From NCBI RefSeq assembly GCF_042663885.1, contig NZ_JBHSXV010000001.1: DNA of 64,000 nt; one strand, 5' to 3'. The position numbers and the translations under genes were made by a program. Of this stretch, positions 34,617-41,793 are shown in pieces (the stretch's first letter is position 1; each line of letters opens with the position of its first letter). The DNA is from Aquipuribacter hungaricus. GTDB taxonomy: Bacteria > Actinomycetota > Actinomycetes > Actinomycetales > JBBAYJ01. The notes under the pieces were generated by a model. That model made no database searches and was not told where the DNA came from. It worked only from the letters and a program-made list of their open reading frames with translations.

Positions 34617-35369
34617 TCAGAGCGACCCGGTGAGCCCCGGCTGCCGGGTGTCCACCGCGGCCGCCCCGACGTCCTCCACCAGGCCGGTCCGGCTCGAGCG
34701 CGACGGGGTGAGCCGGCGCTGGAGGACCTGGAAGGCCACCTCGACGAGGACGGCGAAGGTGGCGACGAGGAACGCGCCGCCGATGAGCTGCGGGGTGTCC
34801 TGGTTGCCGAACCCGGCGCTGATGAACCGGCCGAGCCCCGGGCCGGCGACGAACGCGGCGATCGTCGCGGTGGCGATGACCTGCGCGGTGGCGATCCGCA
34901 GACCGGCCACGACGAGCGGCACCGCGAGCGGCAGCTCGACGCGGAACAGCACCTGGGGGCCGGTGAGCCCCATCCCCCGGGCGGCCTCGACGAGGTCGGC
35001 GTCGACGGCGCGGATGCCGGCGTAGGCGTTGGTGAGGATCGGGGGGATCGCGAACAGCACGAGCGCGACCACCGTGCACGTCACCACGTTGGCGATGCCG
35101 AACGGGGCCGGGGACAGCACGAGGATGACGAGCACCGCGAGCGTCGGCACCGCCCGGCCGAGGTTCGCCACCGCCGAGGCCAGCGCGCCGCCCCGGCCCA
35201 GGTGCCCGAGCACGAGCGCGACCGGGAGCGCGACAGCCGCCGCGACGAGCACGCTCACGCCGGACACCCAGACGTGCTCCCAGAGCCGCGCCGGGATGCC
35301 GGCCTCGCCGGACCAGCGCGCGGGGTCGGCGAGCCACGCCGCCGCCCCCCCGACCACGGAGCCGCTCAT
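34617..35369 (-). CDS. Osmoprotectant ABC transporter permease
   Basis: A 250-residue BPD-type (OpuCB/OpuCD, ProW-like) permease with five to six membrane helices. The EAA-type coupling loop reads VEAARGMGLTGPQVLFRVELPLAVPLVVAGLRIATAQVIAT in outline, with the conserved AARGMG core. FVAGPGLGRFISAGFGNQD is also typical of OpuC permeases. The ATG at 35369 overlaps the stop of the second permease gene by four bases. It should pair with that second permease, the lipoprotein and the divergently encoded ATPase. Confidence 0.92.
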   Translation of the reverse strand: MSGSVVGGAAAWLADPARWSGEAGIPARLWEHVWVSGVSVLVAAAVALPVALVLGHLGRGGALASAVANLGRAVPTLAVLVILVLSPAPFGIANVVTCTVVALVLFAIPPILTNAYAGIRAVDADLVEAARGMGLTGPQVLFRVELPLAVPLVVAGLRIATAQVIATATIAAFVAGPGLGRFISAGFGNQDTPQLIGGAFLVATFAVLVEVAFQVLQRRLTPSRSSRTGLVEDVGAAAVDTRQPGLTGSL

Positions 35370-36067
35370 GCGGCACGTCCTCTCAGCCACGGGGTGAGCT
35401 GTCGGCCGAGCAGCAGCAGGAGGCCGTCCGCGGCGAGCGCGAGCACGACCACGAGGACGGTCGCGGTCAGCACCTCGGCGTTGAACTGGGTGCGCTGCCC
35501 GGTGATGATGAGGTTGCCGAGCCCGCCGTAGCCGAAGAGGCCGCCGACGGTGACGAGCGCGACGGTGGACACCGTGGCGATGCGGGTGCCGGCGACGATC
35601 GCGGGCAGGGCCAGCGGCAGCTCGACGCTCCACAGCCGGCGGCGCGGGCTCAGCCCCATGCCGGTGGCCGCGTCGAGCGTGTCCTCCGGCACCCCGTGCA
35701 GGCCGACGACGATGTTCCGCAGCAGGATCCCCAGGGTGTAGATCGCCAGCCCCACCACGACGATGCTCGGCCCGAACGGCAGCCCCACCGCCAGCAGCAG
35801 CGGGAACATCGCCAGCGACGGGATCGTGTAGAGCACCGTCGCGATGCTGGAGGCGCCGGTCTCCACCAGCCGCGACCGGCTCGCGAGGACCCCGAGCGGC
35901 AGGGCGACGAGCAGCCCCAGGGCGACCGCGGCGAGGGTGAGGCCGACGTGCTCGACCAGCGCCTCCTGGAGGATGTCGCCGCGGGTGCGCACGTAGTCCG
36001 GGCAGACCCATGCGTTGCGCTGGAGGCACGAACCGGCGACCCTCGTCGCGTGGACAGCCAAGGTCAC
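35366..36067 (-). CDS. Osmoprotectant ABC transporter permease (second subunit)
   Basis: A 233-residue BPD-type permease. After a short extracytoplasmic/amphipathic N-terminus (VCPDYVRTRGDILQEALVEHVGL) there are about five membrane helices. The coupling loop is LDAATGMGLSPRRRLWSVELPLALPAIVAGTRIATVSTVALV in outline, again with the A-x-GMG core. FGYGGLGNLIITG is the OpuC-permease end motif. The GTG at 36067 has a TAGCGT -10 box seven bases upstream, suggesting a leaderless message. It is the first gene of the leftward half of the importer locus. Confidence 0.91.
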   Translation of the reverse strand: MTLAVHATRVAGSCLQRNAWVCPDYVRTRGDILQEALVEHVGLTLAAVALGLLVALPLGVLASRSRLVETGASSIATVLYTIPSLAMFPLLLAVGLPFGPSIVVVGLAIYTLGILLRNIVVGLHGVPEDTLDAATGMGLSPRRRLWSVELPLALPAIVAGTRIATVSTVALVTVGGLFGYGGLGNLIITGQRTQFNAEVLTATVLVVVLALAADGLLLLLGRQLTPWLRGRAA

Positions 36068-36121
36068 GGTCCGGACGCTACCGGGACCGGAGTCCCCTCG
36101 CCCAGGCGCGAGGCCGAGCCG
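36068..36121. promoter_or_regulatory. Divergent promoter region of the osmoprotectant importer
   Basis: The 54 bp between the divergent permease and ATPase starts. On the minus strand TAGCGT (36080-36075) lies seven bases before the permease GTG. On the plus strand GAGG lies about ten bases before the ATPase ATG. Its short length means any regulator bound here would affect both directions. Confidence 0.5.
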
Positions 36122-37258
36122 ATGATCCGCCTGGCAGGGGTGCGCAAGCAGTACGCCGACGGCACGGTCGCCGTCGGCGGCCTCGACCTGGAGGTCCGGC
36201 GCGGCGAGCTCGTGGCCCTCGTGGGCCCCTCCGGCTGCGGCAAGTCGACGATCCTCCGCATGGTCAACCGGCTCATCGAGCCCAGCGGCGGGTCCATCGA
36301 GGTCGACGGGACCGACGTCATCGAGGCCGACGGCCCGACCATGCGGCGCGGCATCGGCTACGTCATCCAGTCCGGCGGGCTGTTCCCCCACCGCACCGTC
36401 CGCGACAACGTGGCGACCGTGCCCCGCCTGGTCGGCTGGGACAAGCCGCGGACCGCGGCACGGGTCGACGAGCTGCTCGGGCTGGTCGGCCTGCAGCCGG
36501 AGGTCCACGGCCCGCGCTACCCGCACGAGCTGTCCGGCGGGCAGCGGCAGCGGGTGGGCGTCGCCCGCGCGCTCGCGGTCGACCCGCCGGTCCTGCTCAT
36601 GGACGAGCCGTTCGGCGCCGTCGACCCGCAGGTCCGAGACCGGCTGCAGCTGGAGTTCCGCCGCCTGCAGCAGCGCCTGGGCACGACCGTCCTGCTCGTC
36701 ACCCACGACATCGACGAGGCCGTCCGCATCGCCGACCGCATCGCCGTGCTCAGCGTAGGCGGGGTCCTCGAGCAGCTCGACTCCCCCGCCGTCGTCCTCG
36801 GCGCGCCCGCCACGGACTTCGTCGCGGACTTCGTCGGCGCCGACCGGGGCCTGCGCCGCCTCGCGGTCACGCCCATCCGCGAGGAGGACCTCGTGCACCC
36901 GCCGACGCTGCAGGTCGGCGAGAGCACGGACCGCGCGCTGCAGCTGCTCGAGGAGAGCGCCCTGGACTTCGCGGTCGTGCTCGACGGCACCGACCTGCGC
37001 GGCTGGGTGTCGCAGCGCGCCCTGGCCCGCGGGGGCACGGTCGGCGAGGTCCGGCGCCGCTTCGACGACACCGTCGACGTGCGCGACAGCCTCAAGACCG
37101 GGTTCAGCGAGATCGTCGCCCACGACGCCGGCTGGCTGCCGGTGCTCGACGGCGACCGCTACGTCGGCGTCCTCACGCCGGAGACGGTGCACGCGGCGCT
37201 GCGCCGCACCCTGCCGGACCGCGCCGGCAGCGCGGCCCGGCTCGCCGGCAGCGCCTGA
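36122..37258 (+). CDS. Osmoprotectant ABC transporter ATPase with C-terminal CBS region
   Basis: A 378-residue OpuCA/ProV-type ATPase. Walker A is GPSGCGKST, the Q-loop is YVIQSGGLFPHRTVRDN, the signature LSGGQRQRVGVARAL, Walker B VLLMDEPFGAVDP and the switch VTHDIDEA. After about residue 240 a CBS-domain pair follows (ALDFAVVLDGTDLRGWVSQ; DAGWLPVLDGDRYVGVLTPE), which in OpuA-type ATPases senses ionic strength or cyclic di-AMP. disA in this window could supply that nucleotide, but binding here is only a possibility. Unlike most opuC operons, the ATPase is transcribed away from its permeases. Confidence 0.94.
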   Translation: MIRLAGVRKQYADGTVAVGGLDLEVRRGELVALVGPSGCGKSTILRMVNRLIEPSGGSIEVDGTDVIEADGPTMRRGIGYVIQSGGLFPHRTVRDNVATVPRLVGWDKPRTAARVDELLGLVGLQPEVHGPRYPHELSGGQRQRVGVARALAVDPPVLLMDEPFGAVDPQVRDRLQLEFRRLQQRLGTTVLLVTHDIDEAVRIADRIAVLSVGGVLEQLDSPAVVLGAPATDFVADFVGADRGLRRLAVTPIREEDLVHPPTLQVGESTDRALQLLEESALDFAVVLDGTDLRGWVSQRALARGGTVGEVRRRFDDTVDVRDSLKTGFSEIVAHDAGWLPVLDGDRYVGVLTPETVHAALRRTLPDRAGSAARLAGSA

Positions 37259-37281
37259 CGGGTCGCCCCGCCGCCCTGTCA

Positions 37282-37415
37282 CCGATCGATAACGCCTGCG
37301 CGGACACCACCACCAACCCACCCGCGCCCTGCCCGGTCGACAACGCCTGCGCGGACACCACCACCGACCCACCCGCGCCCTGCCCGGTCGACAACGCCTG
37401 CGCGGACGCCACCGT
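37282..37415 (+). repeat. 51-bp intergenic tandem repeats (2.6 copies)
   Basis: Copies start at 37282, 37333 and 37384, each beginning CCG(G/A)TCGA(C/T)AACGCCTGCG and ending ACCCACCCGCGCCCTG; the last copy is cut short. Each unit holds CCGCGC and GCGCGG arms around a GTCGAC centre, an imperfect palindrome. The unit shares GACCCACCCGCGC with the array at 41106-41207. The array lies in the 275-bp space between the ATPase stop and the repeat-peptide gene. No coding sequence is supported here. Confidence 0.8.
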
Positions 37416-37533
37416 CGACCGGTTGTGGCCCTCGCCGACCCGGCGACGGGTCGCGGGCACGGTCGGACGGCGGCATGCTGCCCGGGGGCGCACCGGGGAC
37501 CCGGGCGCCTGGACACCAGACGCAGGAGGACGC

Positions 37534-37836
37534 ATGGCCCTGGACGACGAGATGACGACCAGCACGGCTGACGGCGGCGCTGACGGCGGTGCGGACGGCG
37601 GCGCCGACGGTGGTGCGCACGGCCCGGCCGACGGCGGGGCCCACGGTCCCGCGGACGGCGGCGCCGAGGGCGGCGGCAGCGACGGCGGTGCTGATGGCGG
37701 CGCGGACGGCGGCGCTGACGGCGGCGCTGACGGCGGCGCGGACGGCGGGGCCCACGGCCCGGCCGACGGCGGCGCCGAGGGTGCCGGCAGCGACGGCGGC
37801 GCGGACGGTGGCGCCGACGGCGGGGCCGACCGCTGA
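37534..37836 (+). CDS. Asp-Gly-Gly-Ala repeat peptide, probable modification substrate
   Basis: A 100-residue acidic, low-complexity protein with no hydrophobic segment. Residues 1-11 (MALDDEMTTST) look like a short leader. The rest is built of four-residue units, mainly ADGG, with about 17 repeat aspartates. AHGP (three times), AEGG/AEGA and GSDGG (twice) interrupt the array in a higher-order pattern that repeats twice. It has the strongest ribosome-binding site seen here (AGGAGG five bases before the ATG at 37534) and ends 14 bases before a JmjC/cupin hydroxylase gene. The regular array beside a protein hydroxylase suggests that Asp or His in the repeats is the substrate. No known family was recognised; it is unlike RTX calcium repeats. 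Confidence 0.7.
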   Translation: MALDDEMTTSTADGGADGGADGGADGGAHGPADGGAHGPADGGAEGGGSDGGADGGADGGADGGADGGADGGAHGPADGGAEGAGSDGGADGGADGGADR

Positions 37837-37850
37837 CCTCGACCTCTGAC

Positions 37851-39137
37851 GTGCGGTGCCGGGCGGTCGGCTCCGACCGCCCGGCGCTCGCGCGCTGCAC
37901 CGCGGTGCCGGCCGGGCAGTTCGCCGAGCAGGTGTGGGCGCGCGTGCCCTCCCTCAGCGTGGCTGCCGACCTTCCCCGGGACTTCACCGACCTGCTGACG
38001 CTCGCCGACGTCGACGTGCTGCTGGCGGAGCAGGGCCTGCGCACCCCGTTCCTGCGGGTCGCCAAGCAGGGCCAGGTCGTGCCCGAACGCCGCTGGACCG
38101 GTGGCGGCGGGGTCGGTGCCGGCATCGGGGACCAGGTCCGCGACGACCGGGTCGCCGAGCAGTTCGCCGACGGCGCCACCGTGGTCCTCCAGGCGCTGCA
38201 CCGCACGCACGCCCCGGTCGCCCGGTTCGCCACCGGCCTGGCCGCCGACCTGGGGCACCCGGTGCAGGTCAACGCCTACGTCACGCCGCCGCAGAACCAG
38301 GGGTTCGCCTCGCACTACGACGTCCACGACGTCTTCGTCCTGCAGGTCGCCGGGCAGAAGCGCTGGCGCCTGCACGCCCCGGTCGTCACCGACCCACTGC
38401 GCGACGACCCGTGGGCCGACCACGCCGACGCCGTGCGCGCCCGCGCCGCCGAGGAGCCCTACCTCGAGGCCGTCCTGTCCCCCGGCGACGCGCTGTACCT
38501 GCCGCGGGGCTGGCTCCACGCCGCCACCGCGCTCGGCGACGTGTCGGCCCACCTCACCGTCGGCATCCACGTCCACACCCGGGCCGCCCTCGTCGAGCAG
38601 CTGGCCGCCCTCGTCCTCGACGACCCCGCCCTGCGCGCGACGCTGCCCCTGGGCACCGACCCCAGCGACCCCGAGGACCTCGCGCCGCACCTGGCCGCGA
38701 CCGTCGAGGCGCTCGTCCGGAGGCTGCAGGACGTCGACGCCGGCGACGTCGCACGACGGCTCACCCCCTCGGTGCTGTCCGGCAACCGCCCCGCCCCGCT
38801 GGCCCCGCTCGCCCAGGCCGCGGCCGTCGCGTCGCTGTCGGCGACCTCGCCGGTGCGGCTGCGCGCGGGCCTGCGCTGGGCGGTCCGCGACCGGGAGGAC
38901 GACCTGGCGCTCGTCCTCGCCGACCGCACGGTGTCCGTCCCCGCACGCGCGGGCGACGCCCTCGACCGGCTCCTGGACGGCAGCCCGGCCACCGCCGCCG
39001 ACCTGCCGGGGCTCGACGGGGACGACGCCGTCGGGCTCGTCCGGCGGCTGCTGCGCGAGGGCGTGCTCGTCCCCGCGGCCAGCGGGACGACCGACGACGG
39101 TGCTGCTCGCGCCGACGGGGGGCCAGGGTCCCGGTGA
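37851..39137 (+). CDS. JmjC/cupin-type 2-oxoglutarate-dependent protein hydroxylase
   Basis: A 428-residue protein of the ribosomal-oxygenase-like cupin_4 group (YcfD/RoxA, NO66, MINA53). The iron ligands are visible: H155 and D157 in GFASHYDVHDVFVLQVAGQKRWRLH, and H223 in LYLPRGWLHAATAL. The H-x-D to His spacing (68) is close to that of YcfD. A helical dimerisation-like region and a winged-helix-like C-terminus follow, as in that family. Known relatives hydroxylate Arg or His in ribosomal proteins. Here the gene sits directly behind the Asp/His repeat peptide and overlaps a Suc/Fer-like gene (GTGA), so the peptide is the likely target; that is inference. Start GTG at 37851. Confidence 0.85.
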   Translation: MRCRAVGSDRPALARCTAVPAGQFAEQVWARVPSLSVAADLPRDFTDLLTLADVDVLLAEQGLRTPFLRVAKQGQVVPERRWTGGGGVGAGIGDQVRDDRVAEQFADGATVVLQALHRTHAPVARFATGLAADLGHPVQVNAYVTPPQNQGFASHYDVHDVFVLQVAGQKRWRLHAPVVTDPLRDDPWADHADAVRARAAEEPYLEAVLSPGDALYLPRGWLHAATALGDVSAHLTVGIHVHTRAALVEQLAALVLDDPALRATLPLGTDPSDPEDLAPHLAATVEALVRRLQDVDAGDVARRLTPSVLSGNRPAPLAPLAQAAAVASLSATSPVRLRAGLRWAVRDREDDLALVLADRTVSVPARAGDALDRLLDGSPATAADLPGLDGDDAVGLVRRLLREGVLVPAASGTTDDGAARADGGPGSR

Positions 39138-40096
39138 CGGTCGCGCACCGGGCACCCCGGTGCTCCGACGGCGCCGGCGAGCGCGGCGACCCCCGGGCGG
39201 GCTCCGCCGTCCCCGTCACCCGGTGGTTCCTCCTGGAGCAGCCCGGGCCGTGGGGGCGCGACGCCCTGATGTCCTCCCGGCTGGGCTCCCGCGTGGCCGG
39301 CGAGGTGTCGCGACGTGCCGGAGCCGCGGGCGCCCGCGTCCTCCTGGTCCGGCGCCACGGCCGGGCCGGCCACGTCCGCCAGGGGCGTCGTCACTGGGCG
39401 CTCGTCGACTCCCGCCCCGGGAGCGAGGCCGTGCGGTGGGGGCGGTTCGAGGAGGACGACGAGCTGCTCGACGTCCGGCTCGACGGGCCCGTGGAGCCGC
39501 ACCGCCACGAGGGTCCCGGCGACCCCGACAGCCCGGTCTACCTGGCCTGCGCGCACGGGCGCCACGACACCTGCTGCGCCGTGCGCGGCCGCGAGGTGGC
39601 CGCCGCGCTCGACGAGCTGGCCCCGGGCCGGGTGTGGGAGTGCTCGCACGTCGGGGGCTGCCGGTTCGCCGCCAACGTCGTCGTCCTGCCCCACGGCCTG
39701 TACTACGGCGGGGTCACCCCGGCGTCCGCGCCGGGGCTCGTCGAGGCCACCGAGCACGGCCGGGTCGTGCCGGGGCTGCTGCGCGGCCGTTCCTCGCTGC
39801 CCGCCGCCGTGCAGGCCGCGCAGCACCACGCCCGCGAGGTGCTCCTGGGTCAGCCGCTGGACGCCGGCCCGGGGACCGTGCCGGACCTGATGGCCGTGGA
39901 CGCCCTCCGCCCGCTCGGCAGCACCCCCCGCGACGACGGCGCGGTGACGGTCGCGCTGGCCGTCGACGTCGACCGCGTGCTGGAGGTGACTGTCCGGCAG
40001 GCGCCGAGCGCGCCGCCCGCCCTGCTCACCTGCGCCGCCACCCGCCCCACCTCGCCGCTGGGCTGGCAGCTCGTCGACGTGCGCGACCGGGGCTGA
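39134..40096 (+). CDS. Sucrase/ferredoxin-like (Suc_Fer) thioredoxin-fold protein
   Basis: A 320-residue protein of the sucrase/ferredoxin-like family. The N-terminal RWFLLEQPGPWGRDAL is its signature. The presumed [2Fe-2S] ligands lie in CAHGRHDTCCAVRG and WECSHVGGCRFAANVVVLP, in the thioredoxin-like ferredoxin fold, followed by HGLYYGGV. The C-terminal 100 residues form a small extra domain. The GTG start overlaps the JmjC gene stop as GTGA, so the two should be coproduced. A redox partner for the hydroxylase, or for another modification of the repeat peptide, would fit, but family members are functionally uncharacterised. Confidence 0.86.
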   Translation: MTVAHRAPRCSDGAGERGDPRAGSAVPVTRWFLLEQPGPWGRDALMSSRLGSRVAGEVSRRAGAAGARVLLVRRHGRAGHVRQGRRHWALVDSRPGSEAVRWGRFEEDDELLDVRLDGPVEPHRHEGPGDPDSPVYLACAHGRHDTCCAVRGREVAAALDELAPGRVWECSHVGGCRFAANVVVLPHGLYYGGVTPASAPGLVEATEHGRVVPGLLRGRSSLPAAVQAAQHHAREVLLGQPLDAGPGTVPDLMAVDALRPLGSTPRDDGAVTVALAVDVDRVLEVTVRQAPSAPPALLTCAATRPTSPLGWQLVDVRDRG

Positions 40097-40140
40097 CCGG
40101 GGCCCTGGGTGCCGCCTGGCGGACCTGGGAGGCTGTCGGC

Positions 40141-41088
40141 ATGCCCGACGCCGCCGTCGCACCCAGCCGTCCCCCGCGCGACCGCACCGGCGTGCACGTC
40201 GTGGAGGTCGGGCCCCGCGACGGGCTGCAGAACGAGGCGGTGGTGCTCGACGTCGCGACCCGCGTCGAGCTCGTCCGCCGCCTCGTCGCCGCCGGCGTGC
40301 GGCGGCTGGAGACCGTGAGCTTCGTGCACCCCAGCCGGGTCCCGCAGATGGCGGGCGCGGAGGAGGTCATGGCCGCCGTCCCCCGGACCGCGCCCGACGG
40401 CAGCCACGTCGACCACATCGGCCTCGTGCTCAACGAGCGCGGCCTGGACCGGGCGCTCGCGGCGGGCGTCGACGAGGTGAACCTCGTCGTCATCACCACC
40501 GACACCTTCAGCCACCGCAACAACGGCGCCGGCGTCGACGACGTCCTCGCCGCCACGGTCCGGATGCTCGCCCGCGCCCGGGAGGCCGGCGTCCCCGCGT
40601 CCGTCACGGTCTCGGCCTCGTTCGGCTGCCCGTTCGAGGGCGAGGTGACCACGGAGCAGGTCATGCGCGTCGTCCGCACCGTCCTGCCCGCGGAGCCCGT
40701 CGAGCTCGCCCTGGCCGACACCATCGGCGTCGGGGTCCCCGCAGACGTCCGCCGGCTCGTCCGGGCGGTGCGGGCGGAGTCCGGCGTGCCGCTGCGCGCC
40801 CACTTCCACAACACCCGCAACACGGGCTACGCCAACGCGCTCACCGCGGTCGAGGAGGGCGTGACCGCCCTGGACGCGTCGGTCGGCGGGTTCGGCGGCT
40901 GCCCGTTCGCACCGGACGCCACGGGCAACATCGCCACCGAGGACCTGGTGTACGCGCTGGAGCGTTCGGGCGTCCGCACCGGCCTGGACGTCACGGCCCT
41001 GGCGGACCCGGCACGCTTCGTCACCGCGGCGCTGGGCGCACCGGCCACCCCGGGGCTGCTCGACCGGGCCGGCGACTGGCCGCGCTAG
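40141..41088 (+). CDS. Hydroxymethylglutaryl-CoA lyase
   Basis: A 315-residue HMGL-like TIM-barrel enzyme that cleaves HMG-CoA to acetyl-CoA and acetoacetate in leucine degradation. Motifs are EVGPRDGLQNE with the catalytic Arg and metal-binding Asp, ETVSFVHPSRVPQMAGAEEV, and FHNTRNTGYANALTAVEEG with the metal-binding His pair. The catalytic loop VGGFGGCPFAPDATGNIATED contains the essential Cys. Length is normal. The ATG at 40141 follows the Suc/Fer gene by 44 bases with GGGAGG upstream. No other leucine-degradation genes are nearby, so its link to the preceding cassette may be positional only. Confidence 0.92.
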   Translation: MPDAAVAPSRPPRDRTGVHVVEVGPRDGLQNEAVVLDVATRVELVRRLVAAGVRRLETVSFVHPSRVPQMAGAEEVMAAVPRTAPDGSHVDHIGLVLNERGLDRALAAGVDEVNLVVITTDTFSHRNNGAGVDDVLAATVRMLARAREAGVPASVTVSASFGCPFEGEVTTEQVMRVVRTVLPAEPVELALADTIGVGVPADVRRLVRAVRAESGVPLRAHFHNTRNTGYANALTAVEEGVTALDASVGGFGGCPFAPDATGNIATEDLVYALERSGVRTGLDVTALADPARFVTAALGAPATPGLLDRAGDWPR

Positions 41089-41105
41089 ACCGGGCTGCCC
41101 GCCGA

Positions 41106-41207
41106 GACCACCGGCACCGCCGACGGACCCACCCGCGCAGTCCTCGTCGATCGCGCCGACCACCGACACCACCGACGGACCCACCCGCGCAGTCCTCGTC
41201 GATCGCG
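41106..41207 (+). repeat. 52-bp intergenic tandem repeats (2 copies) related to those at 37282
   Basis: Two copies start at 41106 and 41158; each contains GACGGACCCACCCGCGCAG followed by TCCTCGTCGATCGCG. GACCCACCCGCGC is identical to part of the 51-bp unit at 37282-37415. CCGCGCAGTCCTCGTCGATCG also resembles the reverse complement of that unit over 16 of 21 positions. The array occupies most of the 149-bp space between HMG-CoA lyase and the DUF3180 gene, which transcribe toward each other. No reading frame or terminator is supported. Confidence 0.8.
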
Positions 41208-41237
41208 GGCCGTCGCGGGTCCGAGCCGTCGAGCTCC

Positions 41238-41768
41238 TCAGGCCGGGCTGGGCTCGGCGTCCGGGCGGCCGCGGCGGCGTCCGCCGGCCCCGCCGCCGGT
41301 GCTCCTGCCCGGGCCGCCCTCGTCGTCGTCCTCGGGCGGGAGCATGCACCAGCGCTCGGCGACCAGGCCGGCCACGGTGAGCCCGAGCGAGGCGAGCACG
41401 ACCGCCGCGGACGCCGCGGTCCGGCCGGGCTGCGCGGTGAGCGCGACCAGCGGGAGCGCGACCCCGACGTAGCCGAGCCAGCCGCCGGTGAGCACGGCGC
41501 CGGCGAGCGCGGCGGCCTTGGCCAGCGCCACGGTGCGCGCGGCCCGCAGCGGGTCGAGCGGCTCGGTGCGCTCGCCCTGCGCCCACCGGCGCACCGGCCA
41601 GGCGACGACGAGGACGGCGACCGCGAGCCCGGCGATCATGACGACGGGCACGAGCGGCGGCGACGCGGTGGCGCTGCCGCCCGCCTGCCGGACCTGCAGC
41701 ACCGCGGTGGTCAGCGCGAACGCCACGGCCGCCAGCAGCGCGAGCGGCCCGAGCCGGGTCGGCGCCAT
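41238..41768 (-). CDS. DUF3180 membrane protein
   Basis: A 176-residue membrane protein with four predicted helices arranged in two pairs: LGPLALLAAVAFALTTAVLQ, VPVVMIAGLAVAVLVVAW, then AALAGAVLTGGWLGYVGVALPLV and ASAAVVLASLGLTVAGLVAE. An R-x-A-R-T-V-A-L-A-K-A segment between the pairs and the ERWCMLPPEDD sequence after the last helix are typical of DUF3180. A disordered Gly/Arg tail ends the protein. The family always sits at the end of actinobacterial folate operons and its role is unknown. The ATG at 41768 is 25 bases after the folBK stop. Confidence 0.88.
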   Translation of the reverse strand: MAPTRLGPLALLAAVAFALTTAVLQVRQAGGSATASPPLVPVVMIAGLAVAVLVVAWPVRRWAQGERTEPLDPLRAARTVALAKAAALAGAVLTGGWLGYVGVALPLVALTAQPGRTAASAAVVLASLGLTVAGLVAERWCMLPPEDDDEGGPGRSTGGGAGGRRRGRPDAEPSPA

Positions 41769-41793
41769 CAGGTGCGCACCCCGTCCACGTCGG

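Noticed and set aside
37534..37836. RTX-type calcium-binding repeats
   Set aside because: RTX repeats are nonapeptides GGxGxDxUx; here the period is four with no aliphatic position.
37173..39155. Antisense Ala-Pro-Pro-Ser-rich frame across the repeat peptide
   Set aside because: It is the reverse frame of the DGGA repeats and of the JmjC gene; it has no ribosome-binding site, and the plus-strand gene has a strong one and conserved partners.
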